Shown: positions 49,162 to 62,187, counted from the stretch's first letter. The stretch is DNA of 64,000 nt from Stichopus chloronotus (GCA_021234535.1 CM037835.1:2852001-2916000), one strand, 5' to 3'. Translations and numbers: made by a program. Notes: generated by a model not told the origin, from the sequence alone.

Positions 49162-52100
49162 CTAGAAAAGAAAACACCAGCAATGCTAATGATTGTTAAA
49201 TCCTGTAGAGTGACATGCAAACTAAACATGAATAGATAATGACATGAACTTGAAGTATAAAGGAATGCAACATATAGAAAATTTCAGTCACATATGCAAA
49301 GAGATTCAAGAATACTTGATCGTCAACAAAAATGAAAGCTTCCAAGCCAAGCTTCCTCTGAACACTAAAAATGTGATTGAACATACATGCATCCTTATCC
49401 TCTTTTACAGGTGCTGTATACTGTAGAGTATAGATTGATAACATACGCAAGGTACAGGCATGCTTTAATTAAAGTTAAATGCCTCGGGGCTTAATGCTAT
49501 CACTGGATGCACTCGGGCTGCGCCCTCGTGCATCGCTTGCATTAACCCCCGATCGTGCATTATCCTACAGCTAATACACAGGTCCAAAGTTGATTAACCT
49601 TGTTCATACACACCAACAAGATTTTGATAAAAAAGGACGAAAAAAGAAAGGAATTTGTCCTTAAATAACCGCATTTTTATTGAAAAGGAACCCCAAGAAA
49701 GGGTAAACAAATTTACAACATGTCAACAATAATTGTGCGCAAAACAGAAAGTGATCCGTAGACAAAGGAATAACAATAACAACTGACATACTGTAGCAAC
49801 AACGCGCGCGTGCTTTAGTTCGTTTGCGTGCTTTAGTGTAGTTTGTTTGCAACTTGTAGTGTACGAAAATATGTATGTGCAGGCTGTGGCCAGTGTATGA
49901 GTATTCACTGTGTAGTGTGTACGTAACTGCCTGCTATACAGAGCGTGGTACAGCTACAGGGCCTGATTACTGATTTTGGATAAAGACAGTGACAGATTCA
50001 TTGAATAAACATGTCAAGAAAGTAAGATTAGGCTACCCTACGTCAGAGGGATTACCACTGACAGTATACTGTGCTGTTGTTCCTTAAATTTACCTACATT
50101 TTACTTTTGAGCAGGCCTTAGGCCCTAGACGTGGCCTAGGTAACGTTAGAACTAAGAACTACGAACTTCTAATCGAACGTTACTTCACTAGTGTAGGCCT
50201 GATACTGTAATACTGTATTAGCCTCTGTTTTGTGCGAGATATAGCAGACTGAAAACACACTGTCGATCTTCACTTTTATTGTATTCATCCGTAGGTGATT
50301 GACTGTGGTTTAACAAGTTGGGTTACCAGCGATTAACCCACGGTCACCTGACTGAAAAGGGCCAATAGGAGTTGAGGATTCTTTCCAAGTATGTATGAAA
50401 TGCTGTTATTTTTTATCCCAGTTTTGCTTAATATGACAAAATATGAGAGGTCAAAAGTTCAAGCTACCTTTGCAAGTAACATTGAAACAACTTGGCCTTT
50501 GGAAAAGAATCTGCTTAATCACAAGACAGCACACATTTCAACCAGCATCAGATCACCACAAAACCACCACCAAAATCCATATTCTTTTAACTTTTTACAC
50601 CACAGTTTCTATTCTGTTGGCATCCATATTCTCAAATTTGCCTAGGAATAGACTCAGGAAACAGGACATGCTGAAAATCTGCAAGTCACTGTTAAATCTA
50701 CAGTATTTCTGCAGAGTTTACCCAATGGCGTACAAACATGATTTAACATATGATGTTGATAAAACTAATCATTTCCTTTGTTTCAATTTTTCATGCAACA
50801 TACAGTACTTTACAAATGTACGTCCAACTGTAATATTCTGGTGATATTCCCAGCAAATATTAGGACAAATATTAATGTTCATGTAGCATCTATTTGACCA
50901 CTTCCAAGAAGAAATAACAATCATTCATTTCTGATACAATAACTTTAACGTTCAAGTAAACTTCACTGGAGATGGTCTTGTCTAGAATATTCCACAATTG
51001 TGTCTTGATTCAAAGTGAGCCCTGGCTCTGATGCAACCTCAGATATATCTACTGCATTAGAGTCAGTGCTGAGTTCCTCTAGGTCTGTACTATGCACATT
51101 TAATTGAGTTGCTACACACCCATTAAACAACATGCAATCCTGTTCCTACTCAGTACAGTACATTGCAATGAACGTTCCTACTGTATGACTGCACTGTGCA
51201 GTCTTTTACACTTCACCTGTAACATGTCTCTCTGTGCATGCCTGTACTGAACATGCAAAACCAGCATGCACAAATACATTGAGCTTTTGATGATTTCTTT
51301 ATGAGGATTTTTATGAATCTGATAAATGATGACTGATGTATTATGTCTCAACATGCACAACTGCATATTAAAGTTACAGTGATGTACAGTAACACCTGCA
51401 CATAACATATGCGATCATCCCTTTAAGCTCCCCTCCTCAAGATATCATGTTTACTAGAATGTCACAACTTTAACCCTTTTGACTCTAAATGACCTTTGAA
51501 CTCCACAAAAACGATAGTTTTTTCTTCTTGATATGGTATACCTACATACTAAATATAAGATCTGTCCAAACTTCCTTTCTTGAGATATCGTGTTTACATG
51601 GTTTACGAAAATTGACCCCTGTTGACCCCAAAATGACCTTTGACCTCCACCAAAACAATAAGGTTCTTCTACTCAATGTGGTACACCTACATACTAAATA
51701 TGAGATCTGTCGAAGCTTCCCTTCTTGAGATATCGTGTTTACAAGGTGGGGTGTCACAAACATACAGTACATACCCACACATACATACACACACATATTG
51801 TATGCATGATTTCAAAAGGTTACGATTATCATCGAAACCAAAAGAACTGCACTTCCGAGTATCAATAGAAAAGAGCAAACTCCGGAGTACTGAGAATAAT
51901 GTAATTTTCATAACAGGTTTTGGTTTTCTGGGATATGTTGTCCCCAAATCAGTGAAAGCCCTTTATGCATATAGGGCCTACAAAAGCTACTACACAATAG
52001 TCCACTTATGTAGCAATTTAATTTTTTGATAGCAAAATGAGATGTGATAATCATACCACATAAATTGTTCCTTGCAGTATTTCAATCAATGCCTTATTAC

Positions 52101-55100
52101 ATTCTCTATTCATAAACAAAGATTGCAGAATATATGCAAGTCCTAGAAAGTGGGCTCTCAGGCAGAAATGTCAGACGTGGGTGTGCAAATTTGAAAAGTA
52201 GCTGTGCAAATATTCTTGAGCAATCACACCGATTGACACCCCAGGGCTCAAGGGCCATCTTGAATATTTGGAATTAACCTTTCAGTGCCTGGGATTATCT
52301 TAGTTTATGCTAACTGATATGCACATACTGTTAATTTCATAACATCTTCAGTATTTACTAGGTATAATGCATTGCACTAAACTCTCTTCTGACCGGTCAA
52401 TTCCGGGAGTATCTCTTTGCAACGTTCGACAGAATTTGGTACACAGTATAGTATATACTGTATATGCTTCATATGTAATTCATTACCGTAGAAGTAACAT
52501 GTACAGTGCTGTAACTCAGGTGCAGACAAACTGTCATATCACTTAACCTGTACACCCAAACGCACAACAACATTTTGCCCATAATAACACGATTTTGTTG
52601 CATTGGGTCTTTGATCAGGACAGAATGACAGAAAGCACAGACAGCTCCCAAAAATTCTACTGTTCATCCAAAGTGAACTAAATTCATCATACAGTATCTA
52701 TAACGGGTAAATCAACATCAACTACAGGTGGGAAAGCCTGAACTCCTCCTTGATGAGATATACCTGCAGACAAACTGTAGTGATATCACCCAAAGCTTCC
52801 ATTCTTGAGATACATATAAGGACCTGAGACCACATGCCACAAATGAGTGACCCACTGTAACTGACTTTTATCGATTGATACAGTAAGTCTCTTCTGTTAG
52901 TTTTACTAACAAATACACCAAATTTGAGATTGCTCCAAGCTTCCCTTTTCAGATGTTGGGTTCATGTCTCTTCAATTTGATTTTGCTGACCCTGTACGAC
53001 CTTTCCTGGTCCTCTAAAATCAGAGACTTGATTCTGCTACGTAGATGGGTTCCACCAATACAACAAATATAAGACACCCTCATCCTGTAAAATAAATCAT
53101 TCAATTTTTCCTTCTACACAAAACCCTTCTGCTTCCCACTGCACTGGATAACTTTACCAATTTTGTAACTGGTGAGGATTGTAGCAGTGTGCTTGCAATC
53201 TGAGTAATATGGCTATTACCTGTAGTTGGGCTTGGATGGGTTACTTGACTCCACTTCATGACTCATGGAATTTTTGAAACCAGAATGCACAAAAGCACTT
53301 TGATTCTGATGATTTCATGATACTCTCTATGAATCTGACACATTGCATGAGGTGAGGATGTGAAAGATGCTCTGTTATATTGTAATATTATAGTAACTTA
53401 TCACATCAGCAATTGGGATGTAACAATTACTACATCAGCTGACCTCAGGTTATTATTGATCTAGGTATCAAGACTGATCAAAAAGCACAGATCTACATAA
53501 AGAAATATATCCAAACTATGTGTTTTGAAATTCCGAGTACAGTTTTCACAAATTGACCCTTGGTGACCCATATGGCCTTCACCAAATAGGCTTTTGAACT
53601 CAATATAGTAGACCAGAAGACCTTCATACCAAATATGAGGTCTGTACGAGCTTGAAATATTACTGTACATTTACAAAGATTTTTCACTCTGACTCCTGTT
53701 TATCCCAAATGACCTTTGACCTCTACCAGAAATAGAAAGTTCCTGGTATTCAATATGGTACACTTGCATGTTGTAGGTCTAAGCTTCCAATCTTGAGATG
53801 CCAGGGGTTGTAATATGCCTTCAAACATTAGGGGCCAACTGGGCCCCCCCCCCCCCCCAGCTAATGAAATCAAAGGAGCCCAAAAATAATTAATAGAAAA
53901 TAAGTGTGAAAGTTACATCAACTGTTCTTATAGACTCCTACTTATTTTACTAGCCTACATGACACATTCAGCTGAATTAAAATGCAAAACACCCTTGGAT
54001 AAATGGCTTAGTGTAAATTTATTGTTAACTATTTCCTTGTACCTTTATATCACATATTTTTTATTTTGCTGATTGGACCAATGCATCATTTAAACTACCA
54101 ATAGTAGGGATAATAGCTGTATGGCCCCACTCAAACTGTACACTACTGCAAGTCCTGTCAAGCTCCAAGGTGGGCAGTAAGTTGCCCACCCAATATTGTA
54201 GGAGTGCAGTTGTGTAAGTACAACTACCATACAGATATTGCATCTTAACTAAAAGCATAACACCTTTCAATGAGACTACAGCTTTGAAAAATTGCTCGAG
54301 GGGGGATGGGTTTCCTAATGGGGAGTCCGAGGGACAGACCCATGTTCATCTTTTGTAGGAGTGCCTGTGAATTTTTTCACCTATCCTTCCCCATGGCTCT
54401 ATTTTCAGGGGGGCAATCAACTGTCCACCTAGATTTATTTAGACGTCACCCTCCAAGGCAGGCAAGTAATTGACAATTAAATATGTTAGGAGGGCAGTTG
54501 TTTAAATACAACTTCCAGATAAAATTGTCTAAGACTTGCTAGAATCATTTCAGTTTTTAATGAGACTATATATTTGAAAACTTGCTGAAGGAGGGGGATG
54601 TGTCTTGATGAAGAGGGAAAGTTCTAGGAAATCTTAAATTCAAACTTTTGTACGAATTTCACCTATCCCCTATGGCTATGTGCAAATAAATGATACATGT
54701 TGGTTCCAACTCCATTTGGGTTGGAGTCATGAGTTTGTGTTGGTTCATTGTTACACTGTTATATATGGTAAATTACTTTTCAAAGAAATGTATAAATTAT
54801 ATGTATACAATGTTGACAAAAATATCCCAGCCTGTTTCATAATTAAGCATTTAAGGCTTAGCAATACATTAGACAACAATTAAAAGAGTTTTTAGTGACA
54901 AGAATAAAAAATGTTTGAAATTTAATCTTAGGCTTGTTGCTTTACCGTGCCGTGTATGCTGGGCTCTTAGTGTGTACATATATACTGTATGATAGGCAAC
55001 AGTAGGAGTCCAAGTAGGGGTCCCGCGTAGCTTCAGAGTCGCAAATATTCAGGCATATCGACTTCCAAAATATCAGAATCCCTCAGCCCTTCTACAAGTC

Positions 55101-55308
55101 CATTAATGCTGTGAAGAGGCAACATTGTGAGAACACAACATTGTGAGAAGAATGTTGATACTCACTTTTCCTCGGCTCTTCTTCTCTCTTCTTCCCTCTC
55201 CTTAACAGGATCAATTGTTGGTTGTTCCTCCTTCTCATCTGAGAATCCCAGTTCCTTTGTTACACCTTTCACTTTATTGGATAATATAGCTTTCCCTACA
55301 TAATCCAT
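48987..55308 (-). CDS. cplx: Complexin, two coding exons, C-terminal CAAX box
   Basis: Complexin is a small cytosolic protein that binds the assembled SNARE complex and clamps and triggers synaptic vesicle fusion. Coding exons are 55166-55308 (starting MDYVGKAILSNKVKGV) and 48987-49161. They join as AA+G to give 105 residues. Visible parts are an N-terminal amphipathic segment (1-20), a charged accessory helix (35-60, EREEERRRAEEKAKRDE) and the SNARE-binding central helix AAKRNDIREKYGLKES (63-78), which matches the family core RxxIRxKYGxK. The last four residues, CLVM, form a CAAX prenylation box, as in vertebrate complexin 3/4 and some invertebrate complexins. Family members are usually 130-160 residues, so this one has a short C-terminal region (about 25 residues after the central helix). 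It may be one splice form. The ATG at 55306-55308 is the first in its frame after an upstream stop. A 6 kb intron separates the exons. Confidence 0.92.
49482..49552. repeat. Imperfect inverted repeat (about 30 bp arms)
   Basis: 'cctcggggcttaatgct...gatgcactcggg' is mirrored by 'ccctcgtgcatc..gcattaacccccga', with a short GC-rich centre at about 49517-49522. It looks like the core of a palindromic MITE or a stable hairpin. Confidence 0.55.
51420..51840 (+). repeat. Block E of the DR1-bearing tandem repeat with tail
   Basis: Two good units. TGACCTTTGACCT is at 51634-51646, with half-sites TGACCC at 51613 and 51623 just before it. The tail 'gtttacaaggtggggtgtcacaaac', then the CATA-rich stretch, then 'gatttcaaaaggttacgatt', repeats the tails of blocks D and H. 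Confidence 0.87.
52740..53060 (+). repeat. Block F, strongly degenerate units of the same repeat
   Basis: Phrases 'gatgagatatacct', 'ccaaagcttccattcttgagata' and 'tttgctgaccctgtacgacc' follow the order of the consensus, but no intact DR1 remains. Confidence 0.5.
53530..53810 (+). repeat. Block G of the DR1-bearing tandem repeat
   Basis: About two units, with a perfect TGACCTTTGACCT at 53710-53722. It ends just before a poly-C run at 53844-53858. Confidence 0.8.
55166..55308 (-). CDS. cplx: Complexin exon 1
   Basis: 47 codons plus two bases, ending GAGGAAAA at donor GTGAGT. It encodes the N-terminal segment and the first part of the accessory helix. A GTGCTCAG acceptor just upstream (about 55318) suggests a separate 5' UTR exon. 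Confidence 0.9.
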
Positions 55309-55449
55309 ATTTGCCACTGAGCACTCTTAAAAGTAACAAAACAGGAGAGAGAAAAGCAAAACACAAGTTATGTCCATTTATTATTCTGAGAAAAAACAAG
55401 TTGAAATAACTAAATGTGCATTTTTTTGTCACTCTACTTCTGTAGCAAT

Positions 55450-55595
55450 TTTGCCTTATAAGCTTCCTTTCTTGTGACAACGTGTTTTCAAGGTAGGTGT
55501 CACAAACTTAAGTGTACATACACTTATACATACATACATACACACACATACATACACCTGCATAATTACAAAGGTTATGATTTCATCGCAACTAC
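55450..55595 (+). repeat. Detached tail of the DR1 repeat element
   Basis: Only the final half unit and tail are present: 'cttcctttcttgtgacaacg', 'caaggtaggtgtcacaaac', a CATA-rich microsatellite (about 55511-55558) and 'ataattacaaaggttatgat'. It lies about 140 bp upstream of complexin exon 1. Confidence 0.75.
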
Positions 55596-56269
55596 AAACT
55601 GCACTGAAAACTGTGACACACTGCACATGACATAGTTATTGTGGACACTACCTAATTAGCACAGTGAACAGAAGAAAATAACATGTCAAAATTATCGGAA
55701 GGAGAAATGTTTAAGGTCCCACAAAACAGACATTCACTTTGCTTATGTTGCTGACAGGGAGATAAAATTTCAAGTGTCATCAAATGTCCTGTACATCATA
55801 CTAATACTTAAATTATATGCAAATGAGCTCTCTGTAATTAACAGGATTTGGAAAATTTGAAAAAAAAAGTATGAAAAAATTACACTATTTTGCTTTAAAA
55901 TGATACCACATGTAAAGTGTTCCAATAAAGTTTGAAAACTGTCTTCATGGATTAGAATACTGTAGCTTGGACCAGCCGTTCTATAATTTTGTGTGTGCAT
56001 TCATTCTCTTGTATAAATCAGATTGAGCATAAATTTGAATAATATGTCACAACAAAAATACTGCCAAAAAATTTAAATTAAATTTCAATTCATATTTACT
56101 AGACGTCTCAGGTTTACATTTTTAAAAAATCATTTACAATATTACAGTAACCAATAACTACTCCTTAGTGTTAAGAAGGGTGACACACTGTGTAAAAGGA
56201 AGGTACTGTAAAAAGCCCAGTGCTAGCAAGACGGCAGTATTTCACGCAGGGCCAGTTAGCTTTTTTACT

Positions 56270-56510
56270 TTTGGTCTTCCAAACCATTGGTCTAACGAAT
56301 CTTTTATGACTTTCAGCCTCACAAACCTTTGGTATCAAGAGCCTTTTATTTCATTCCAGCGAACATTTGGTCTTGTGAATCTTTTTTTATGTTTGGTCCT
56401 GCAAAGCTTCAGCTTTGGTCAAACATTTTTTAATTTTTGGTCTTGTTAACCTTTAAAAATTTTCAGTCTTGTGAGCCTTTTTACATTTTCAATCTCTTAA
56501 ACCTTCAGGC
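56270..56510 (+). repeat. Degenerate ~35 bp tandem repeat
   Basis: About seven degenerate units of the type 'ttttggtcttgtgaaccttt'. The 93-codon ORF over this stretch, rich in Phe and Ser, is a repeat translation. Confidence 0.75.
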
Positions 56511-56661
56511 ATGGGAACCTTTGCTCTTATGGGATGCCCCCTACTACACATGATGGATGGTGGGAGACGCATGTGGCTACTACTAGGTCTAGGCTAAGAA
56601 CTGTTAGTTGGCTGATCAGTGATGACTGCCCATGTTCTAACACCCCCATCTTCCAACACCC

Positions 56662-57938
56662 CGTCTCGCGGGAAATCCGCTTTTGTACTTCTGGCCGTGT
56701 TTATCTTGTACATGTTATGCGTAACTTGTTTTGAACATTCGATCACAGAATGGTAGAGATCACACATGCGGTTGCCTAGATAGTTATGTCCGAAAATAAC
56801 TGGTAAATAAATCCATTCAAATGTGTATCCGAAATGCCCCATCCACGTTCAGTCTTCAACAAAAATTGAAGTAAATTGCTATTCCTGTAATAGAATTCCC
56901 TTATTTTTTACTCATGATCAATGTTTTTCAAGTTATATATGTGAAAAAAACAACGTTGGCAAATGTTTCCAGAGGATTCTACGTATACCTCATTTACTAC
57001 ATTCAATGTCAATTAAAAAGCATAAGCTTAGGCCTGCCTTTGGTCTGTCTGCATACGCAAATTATCTGCAGAACGACAGCTAGCGGATATATCGCAACCC
57101 ATAGAAATACAAAAATGAACGTATATTTCTATGTCCAAAACCCTTCACGAAACCAACAGTCTGCTTCTTCAAACCTTAAGTCTAAACATTTTAAAGTGAC
57201 TATGATCAATTAACAAAACAATAAAAATCTGAGACCTACAACTTACAAAATGTCGGTTGTTCCCTGTAATACGTAAATATGAATTGCCAGGGTGGTTAGG
57301 CTATTCAGTATACACCCACTGTGTTAGGATATGATTACTTAAAATTTTCGGAAGGCTGCACACGATCTTACGTGATTCTTTTCACGAAACTTTTAGGGAC
57401 ATGTCAACTTCAAAAATGTATGTAATACAGTTTACTCTACATGACATGTGCAACATTTCCTTGAAAGTTTTGATTTTGAAGCAATATCAATGATTTTTTT
57501 CAGATAGGACTATCGTGTTTTTACCCGCTTCAACTTAAAGAGTTGAAATTTAGCATGTATTTCAAATGATTCGTACACGCCTCAAAACGCTAAGTCGCCG
57601 AGTTTCCAGGTGCTGTGCACCCTGAGCCCCTACCGGGATGGTCCATGGACCCCTCAAGGGGCCCTATGGCAGGCCCATTGACCCCACGCTGGTATGACAA
57701 TTGTTTCGCTATCGAATGACGCCTACGGCGACATAAAGTGGCGGAAAATCGGACTATATTGTGACTACCCTCCTGGAGATTTACACTCTTTCTAGCGCTG
57801 TTTATATCATGGTCAAAATCCTAGAATCACCCATTCTTCGAGAACCTACTAAGTACGGATTTGAACCCAAAATTCATGGCGGTGTCAAGTAATTCGCCCT
57901 CACCGCCTCATACTCGGAAAAACCCAGGGGAAACCCTG
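56662..57938. mobile_element. hAT-like element, left-truncated second copy
   Basis: It matches 37940-39216 over exactly 1,277 bp with no length difference and about eight substitutions noticed by eye. The right terminus ...CCAGGGGAAACCCTG is complete. The left 152 bp, including the left inverted repeat, are missing. The flank on the left is unrelated to copy 1. Confidence 0.92.
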
Positions 57939-59124
57939 TAATACCATCAAACATAAGGGTGTCAGAACATATAAACAGGTCGAACTAGTGTTAAGTATAA
58001 AGGGATCACAGTCAAACGCGCTATAAAGGAAATTTATCATTCCACCTTTGTGACAGTTCCACCTACAAAAATCGGAACGTTTTCTTGTGAATCAGTATTG
58101 TCTCAAATGAATATGTAATCATTGCAACAAAAAGGTGTGTCACCGGAGGTGAAATTATCCCACCTTCTTTACGACAATCCAAACAAAATTTAACTTTTCC
58201 CAAGGTGCCCGTCGAGTGCGCCTGCCACTGACTTAGTGGCGTGCTTCACTTTTCCAATCTGCCATAACCTAAGCTTTCAAAAGTTGTGATTTGTGAATGT
58301 TACTAGGCTAGAGGCGCGTTTGACAGGCGCACGCGCAGTTGATGGCTACCTTATAATATTGCCTAATCTATTGGTACACCCCTGCAGTGTATACATACTC
58401 AAAGCTAGGACGACCTGTGGGGACTTGTGGGGGCGTCGGAACTGTATAGGGGTGTCAGAACAATGGGTTGTAGCCCTGATGACTAAGTTAGGCCTAGCCT
58501 ATGTCTACAGTCACTACTAGCCTAGTTACAACTTACTGTAGACTAGGCTTAGGCTAATAATTTGAAAATGCTGCATTAGCGTCACGACAGGTCTAGGGAG
58601 TTAAGTGCTAGGCTACGATATCTCGTATTTTCACCGAATGGCGAGAACGTTTTTCTTTGTGGACAGGTAATTTTTGTACAAGATACAATAGTCTGTTTGT
58701 ACAAGATACAATTTGTACAAGATACAATACTAGTTCCAGGAATCGGCCTAGCCTCTAGGCTTGTTTTAGCAATCAAATAACGTACTCACAAAGTATAGCC
58801 TACCTTAAGACATTAATAAGAGTGAAGATCAGCATAGCCTTCAGTGAGCACCCGTGACCTGTACGTGTCTCTGGCTCGTCGTTAGACTTAGTAGGCAAGA
58901 ATCGTAATAACGTTAACAATCTTGGTTATTAACCTAGTTAGCCTACAATTTACAAAGTATCACTATGGTTGGGTCGCATCGTCTCTAACCTTATACAGTC
59001 TGTGTACGTACAGAGCCAAAAATAATTAGGCCCTACTATGATGACATCCAGGCGTGCTAGCACTGTGCTGAAGAAAGTACAAAATTTGGCTGTATAAGTT
59101 ACGATGTCCTCTTTGAATAAGGCG
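57939..59124. other. Non-coding region with CpG-containing sequence
   Basis: The phrase 'gggtgtcagaaca' occurs at 57957 and 58448. An inverted relative, 'tgttctaacaccc', lies left of the hAT copy at about 56633, hinting at an older repeat interrupted by it. A triplicated phrase 'tttgtacaagatacaat' lies at 58673-58727. CpG-rich sequence at 58300-58330 could belong to an upstream complexin promoter, but nothing proves it. Confidence 0.4.
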
Positions 59125-60225
59125 CACCATTGTGTATATTGGCTTCAAATGTGAAGACAATTAACTGTGCTTCTTAAAATAAATAAGCCAAGCCTCCTAA
59201 ATGTAATAAGTGATTTACGTGTCCAACTCCTAGGTTGAAATTGAAACTGGAGGCAATCACTGTGTGACATTTACCTAACAAATCTCACGTTCAAGGCTCA
59301 TCACATTATAAGGCTCATCACGTACCAGGCTCTGTTCCCTATACCCAAGTGTGCAGAAACTGTTAGCTTCAAATGTGAAGACAATTGTGCGTCTCAGCGT
59401 AAACCAGGAATATGCATATAATACATAAACATATATATATATATTTTTAAATGTTACGTTGATTGATCTCTATGGTAACTATCATAGAATTTAATCGGAA
59501 AATAAGGACCTTAAACATCTCAAGGTACCTTCAAGAACTTATTTTTGAGGTATAACACGTTCCTAATAGTAGTGAGCACCATTGTGTATATTGGCTTCAA
59601 ATATGAAGACGATTAACTGTGCCTCTTAGAATAAATAAATCATATCACATATTTTGTAGACTTGATATTCCTGGATAAATTTTCAAATTACTCGGTTTAA
59701 ATATAATAAGTCATTAATGACTCCAACTCATTAGTTGGAAATAAAACAGCAGGCAATCACTGTAAGACATTTATCTAACAAATCTCACATACCAAGCTCC
59801 TATCCTTAAACCCAAGTGTGCCGAAACTGTTAGCTTCAAAAATGAAGACAATTGTGCGTCCCAACGTAAACCATTTTTAGGCTCATAATATATATACATA
59901 TTTTTTTAAATATGTTAGGTTGATTGACCTCCATAGTAACTGTCGAAAAATTTAATCCGAAAATAAAGACTTTGAATGGCCAAAGTATCTTCAATAACTT
60001 ATTTTTGAGGAGTAACTCGTCCTTATCAGTAGTGAGCAAATCTCTGTATATTGGCTTCAGGTATGAAGACAATTAACTGTGCGTCTTAAGACAAATAAAC
60101 CATATTCTATATTGTGCAGAATTAATATTCCTGGATAAATTTTTAAACGACTCTGATTAAATGCAATAAGTCAATTATGAGTCCGACTAAAATTTAACCT
60201 GCACGTTGAAACTGTACACATCAGA
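59125..60225. repeat. Tandem repeat, 453-460 bp unit, about 2.4 copies
   Basis: Units start at about 59125, 59578 and 60038 with 'tgtatattggcttca...tgaagacaatta'. Each unit also has a second internal copy of 'gcttcaaa(t/a)(g/a)tgaagacaattgtgcgtc' (59365 and 59832). The phrase CTTCAAATGTGAAG is itself a short palindrome. Confidence 0.85.
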
Positions 60226-62187
60226 GGGTTGTGACCTGAACCATTCTTTACAGGATTACCTGAGCAAGGTCCACATGTCAACTTGAAGCAAACAGGAGTG
60301 ACATCATCTCTTCACATTGTTAAAGAGTTTTTTGTTTTCTTCACTTTTAAATTTATTATTTTTACCTATAAGGCTTGAAATCAGTAGGTGGTCAGCCTAC
60401 ATACTGGTTATACGTGAAGGTAACAAAACTCTCATACCCCTCCTACATTCACATTGTGATATCACTATATTTGGTGTATATTTTAAAGAAAAACATTAAA
60501 TACTTTATCAATGTGGGGAGATGACATCACTCCTGCTTGCTTCAAGTTAACTGTCAGTAACAAATGTGAAAACTTCAACTGCTCATATCTCGGGAACCAC
60601 ACATGGAAATTGAATGGAAGTTTCACTATATATGATCAGATTCACTTTTCAACATATATCAAAGCTATATTTGTGGCTAGACCATCCTTTTAATTGTTCA
60701 CAAAGTCAGTACATTATCAAACTCAAATGAATCTAGTCTACCCGGTGACAATCAACGTGGCTATGGTACAGTGGTTGTTATTTAATATGTACTGTGTGAA
60801 TAATGTATGGAGAAAATACTTCCGACATACAAGTGTATGTAGGCTAGAAAGGTAGGCTAGTCTTATTAGTAGCCTCAGCTAAGTTGTAATGTAAGTAGCC
60901 TAATCATGACATACAGTACGGTAAGTCAACTAGTATCATGACATGCGTGGTTCACTCTGTTGTAAACACCAAGACAACATGTACGTAGACACAATGAGAG
61001 TGCAAGCGAACCTGATCTAAAATGTATAGTCAGTAATACCAAAAAAGAAAAATCAACTTAATCAAGTACAGATATTCAAAGTGACTATGGTATTCATGGC
61101 AAAATTTTTTGAACTAACATTAGCAAACATTACAGAATTTTGTGACCGAAATGCCTTTGGTGAAGCTTGTATCTACAATGTTAGAAAGAAAACAGAAAAA
61201 AAGCAGAATGTAGGCATTACTTGTAGCATGACTGCACCTACAAAGACATACCTAAGGATACTGTATGATCACTGATTATGAAGTTGGTAAAATCCAATTG
61301 TAATGATAATATGAATAGATCTTCTTTAAGTAAACATACTGTCTCTTCTCATTTTAAAGTTGAGCACAACTTGAACTGAAGATTCTGATGTCAGAAGTAT
61401 TTTTATGTGCCGAAATTGACACATTTTAACATTGTAGAGTCATAAGCAAATTTTAGTCAAATAGCATAGCAGCATAGGCTATGAGGTAATGTAAGCTATT
61501 GCGTAAATGTAGCCTGCCTATGTCTAGCAGGTGGATCATTGTTTTGGAGATGTGAGGTGATTTTGAGTTGAATTTTTGGGTTGTGTTGTTGGAGTCATTT
61601 TAAATTAGGAGATGGAGCTTAGCCTATAGCGTATACAACAAACCTACAACAGCAATTAAATAATTTTAAGGAATTATGTCCCTCCGCTTTCAACAAAATT
61701 GGGTTGGATTGTCTGAATTAATGACGTTACAGTTTCAGAAGGTGTAATATTGTAGCTAGAGTGTGCCTCTCTATTTAGGGTATGTGTCATTATACGTAGG
61801 TGTACTTGCTAATACTGTATCTACTCTTTTGTTTTGTGTTCAATCATGATTGACTAAGGTTCCTTCAAAGTTGATATGCCAAATGTATTGTATGGTGCAT
61901 CCAACAATCTTTGCGCACTGCCAAACTTCACGCACCCCTTAAAAAAATAAGCCATAAAAAGCAAAGGCCTAAGAAGCTTCACAAATTTTTGATCACCATG
62001 CCTCGAACAACTAAAACAAGCTGAGCGCTGTTTATGAAATCGCCCTTGTCTGGTTAGTCAACTGTACAGTACTGCATTTGCATAGTAATCAGGATAAGGA
62101 GAGGTAGATTTGCCTAGGCCGGAGCATCCTATTTCCACGGTTTCTACCTAATGTTACAAATTTTTAAATCATGATTTTGCCTCTTCA
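60226..62187. other. Region with small plus-strand ORFs, no recognised gene
   Basis: ORFs of 60-64 codons at 60511-60693 and 61081-61275 contain cysteines and N-glycosylation sequons but no known motif and no good splice sites. I do not call them genes. Confidence 0.35.

Larger units (their letters stand above)
49162..55165. other. Complexin intron 1 (6.0 kb)
   Basis: It contains an imperfect inverted repeat (49482-49552), a CpG-containing stretch near 49790-49850, repeat blocks E, F and G and a C15 run. ORFs of up to 133 codons (50443-50844) show no recognised domain. Confidence 0.5.

Noticed and set aside
50443..50844. 133-codon plus-strand ORF in complexin intron 1
   Set aside because: No recognised domain, no splice or start support, and opposite strand to the host gene. 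Best explained by chance.
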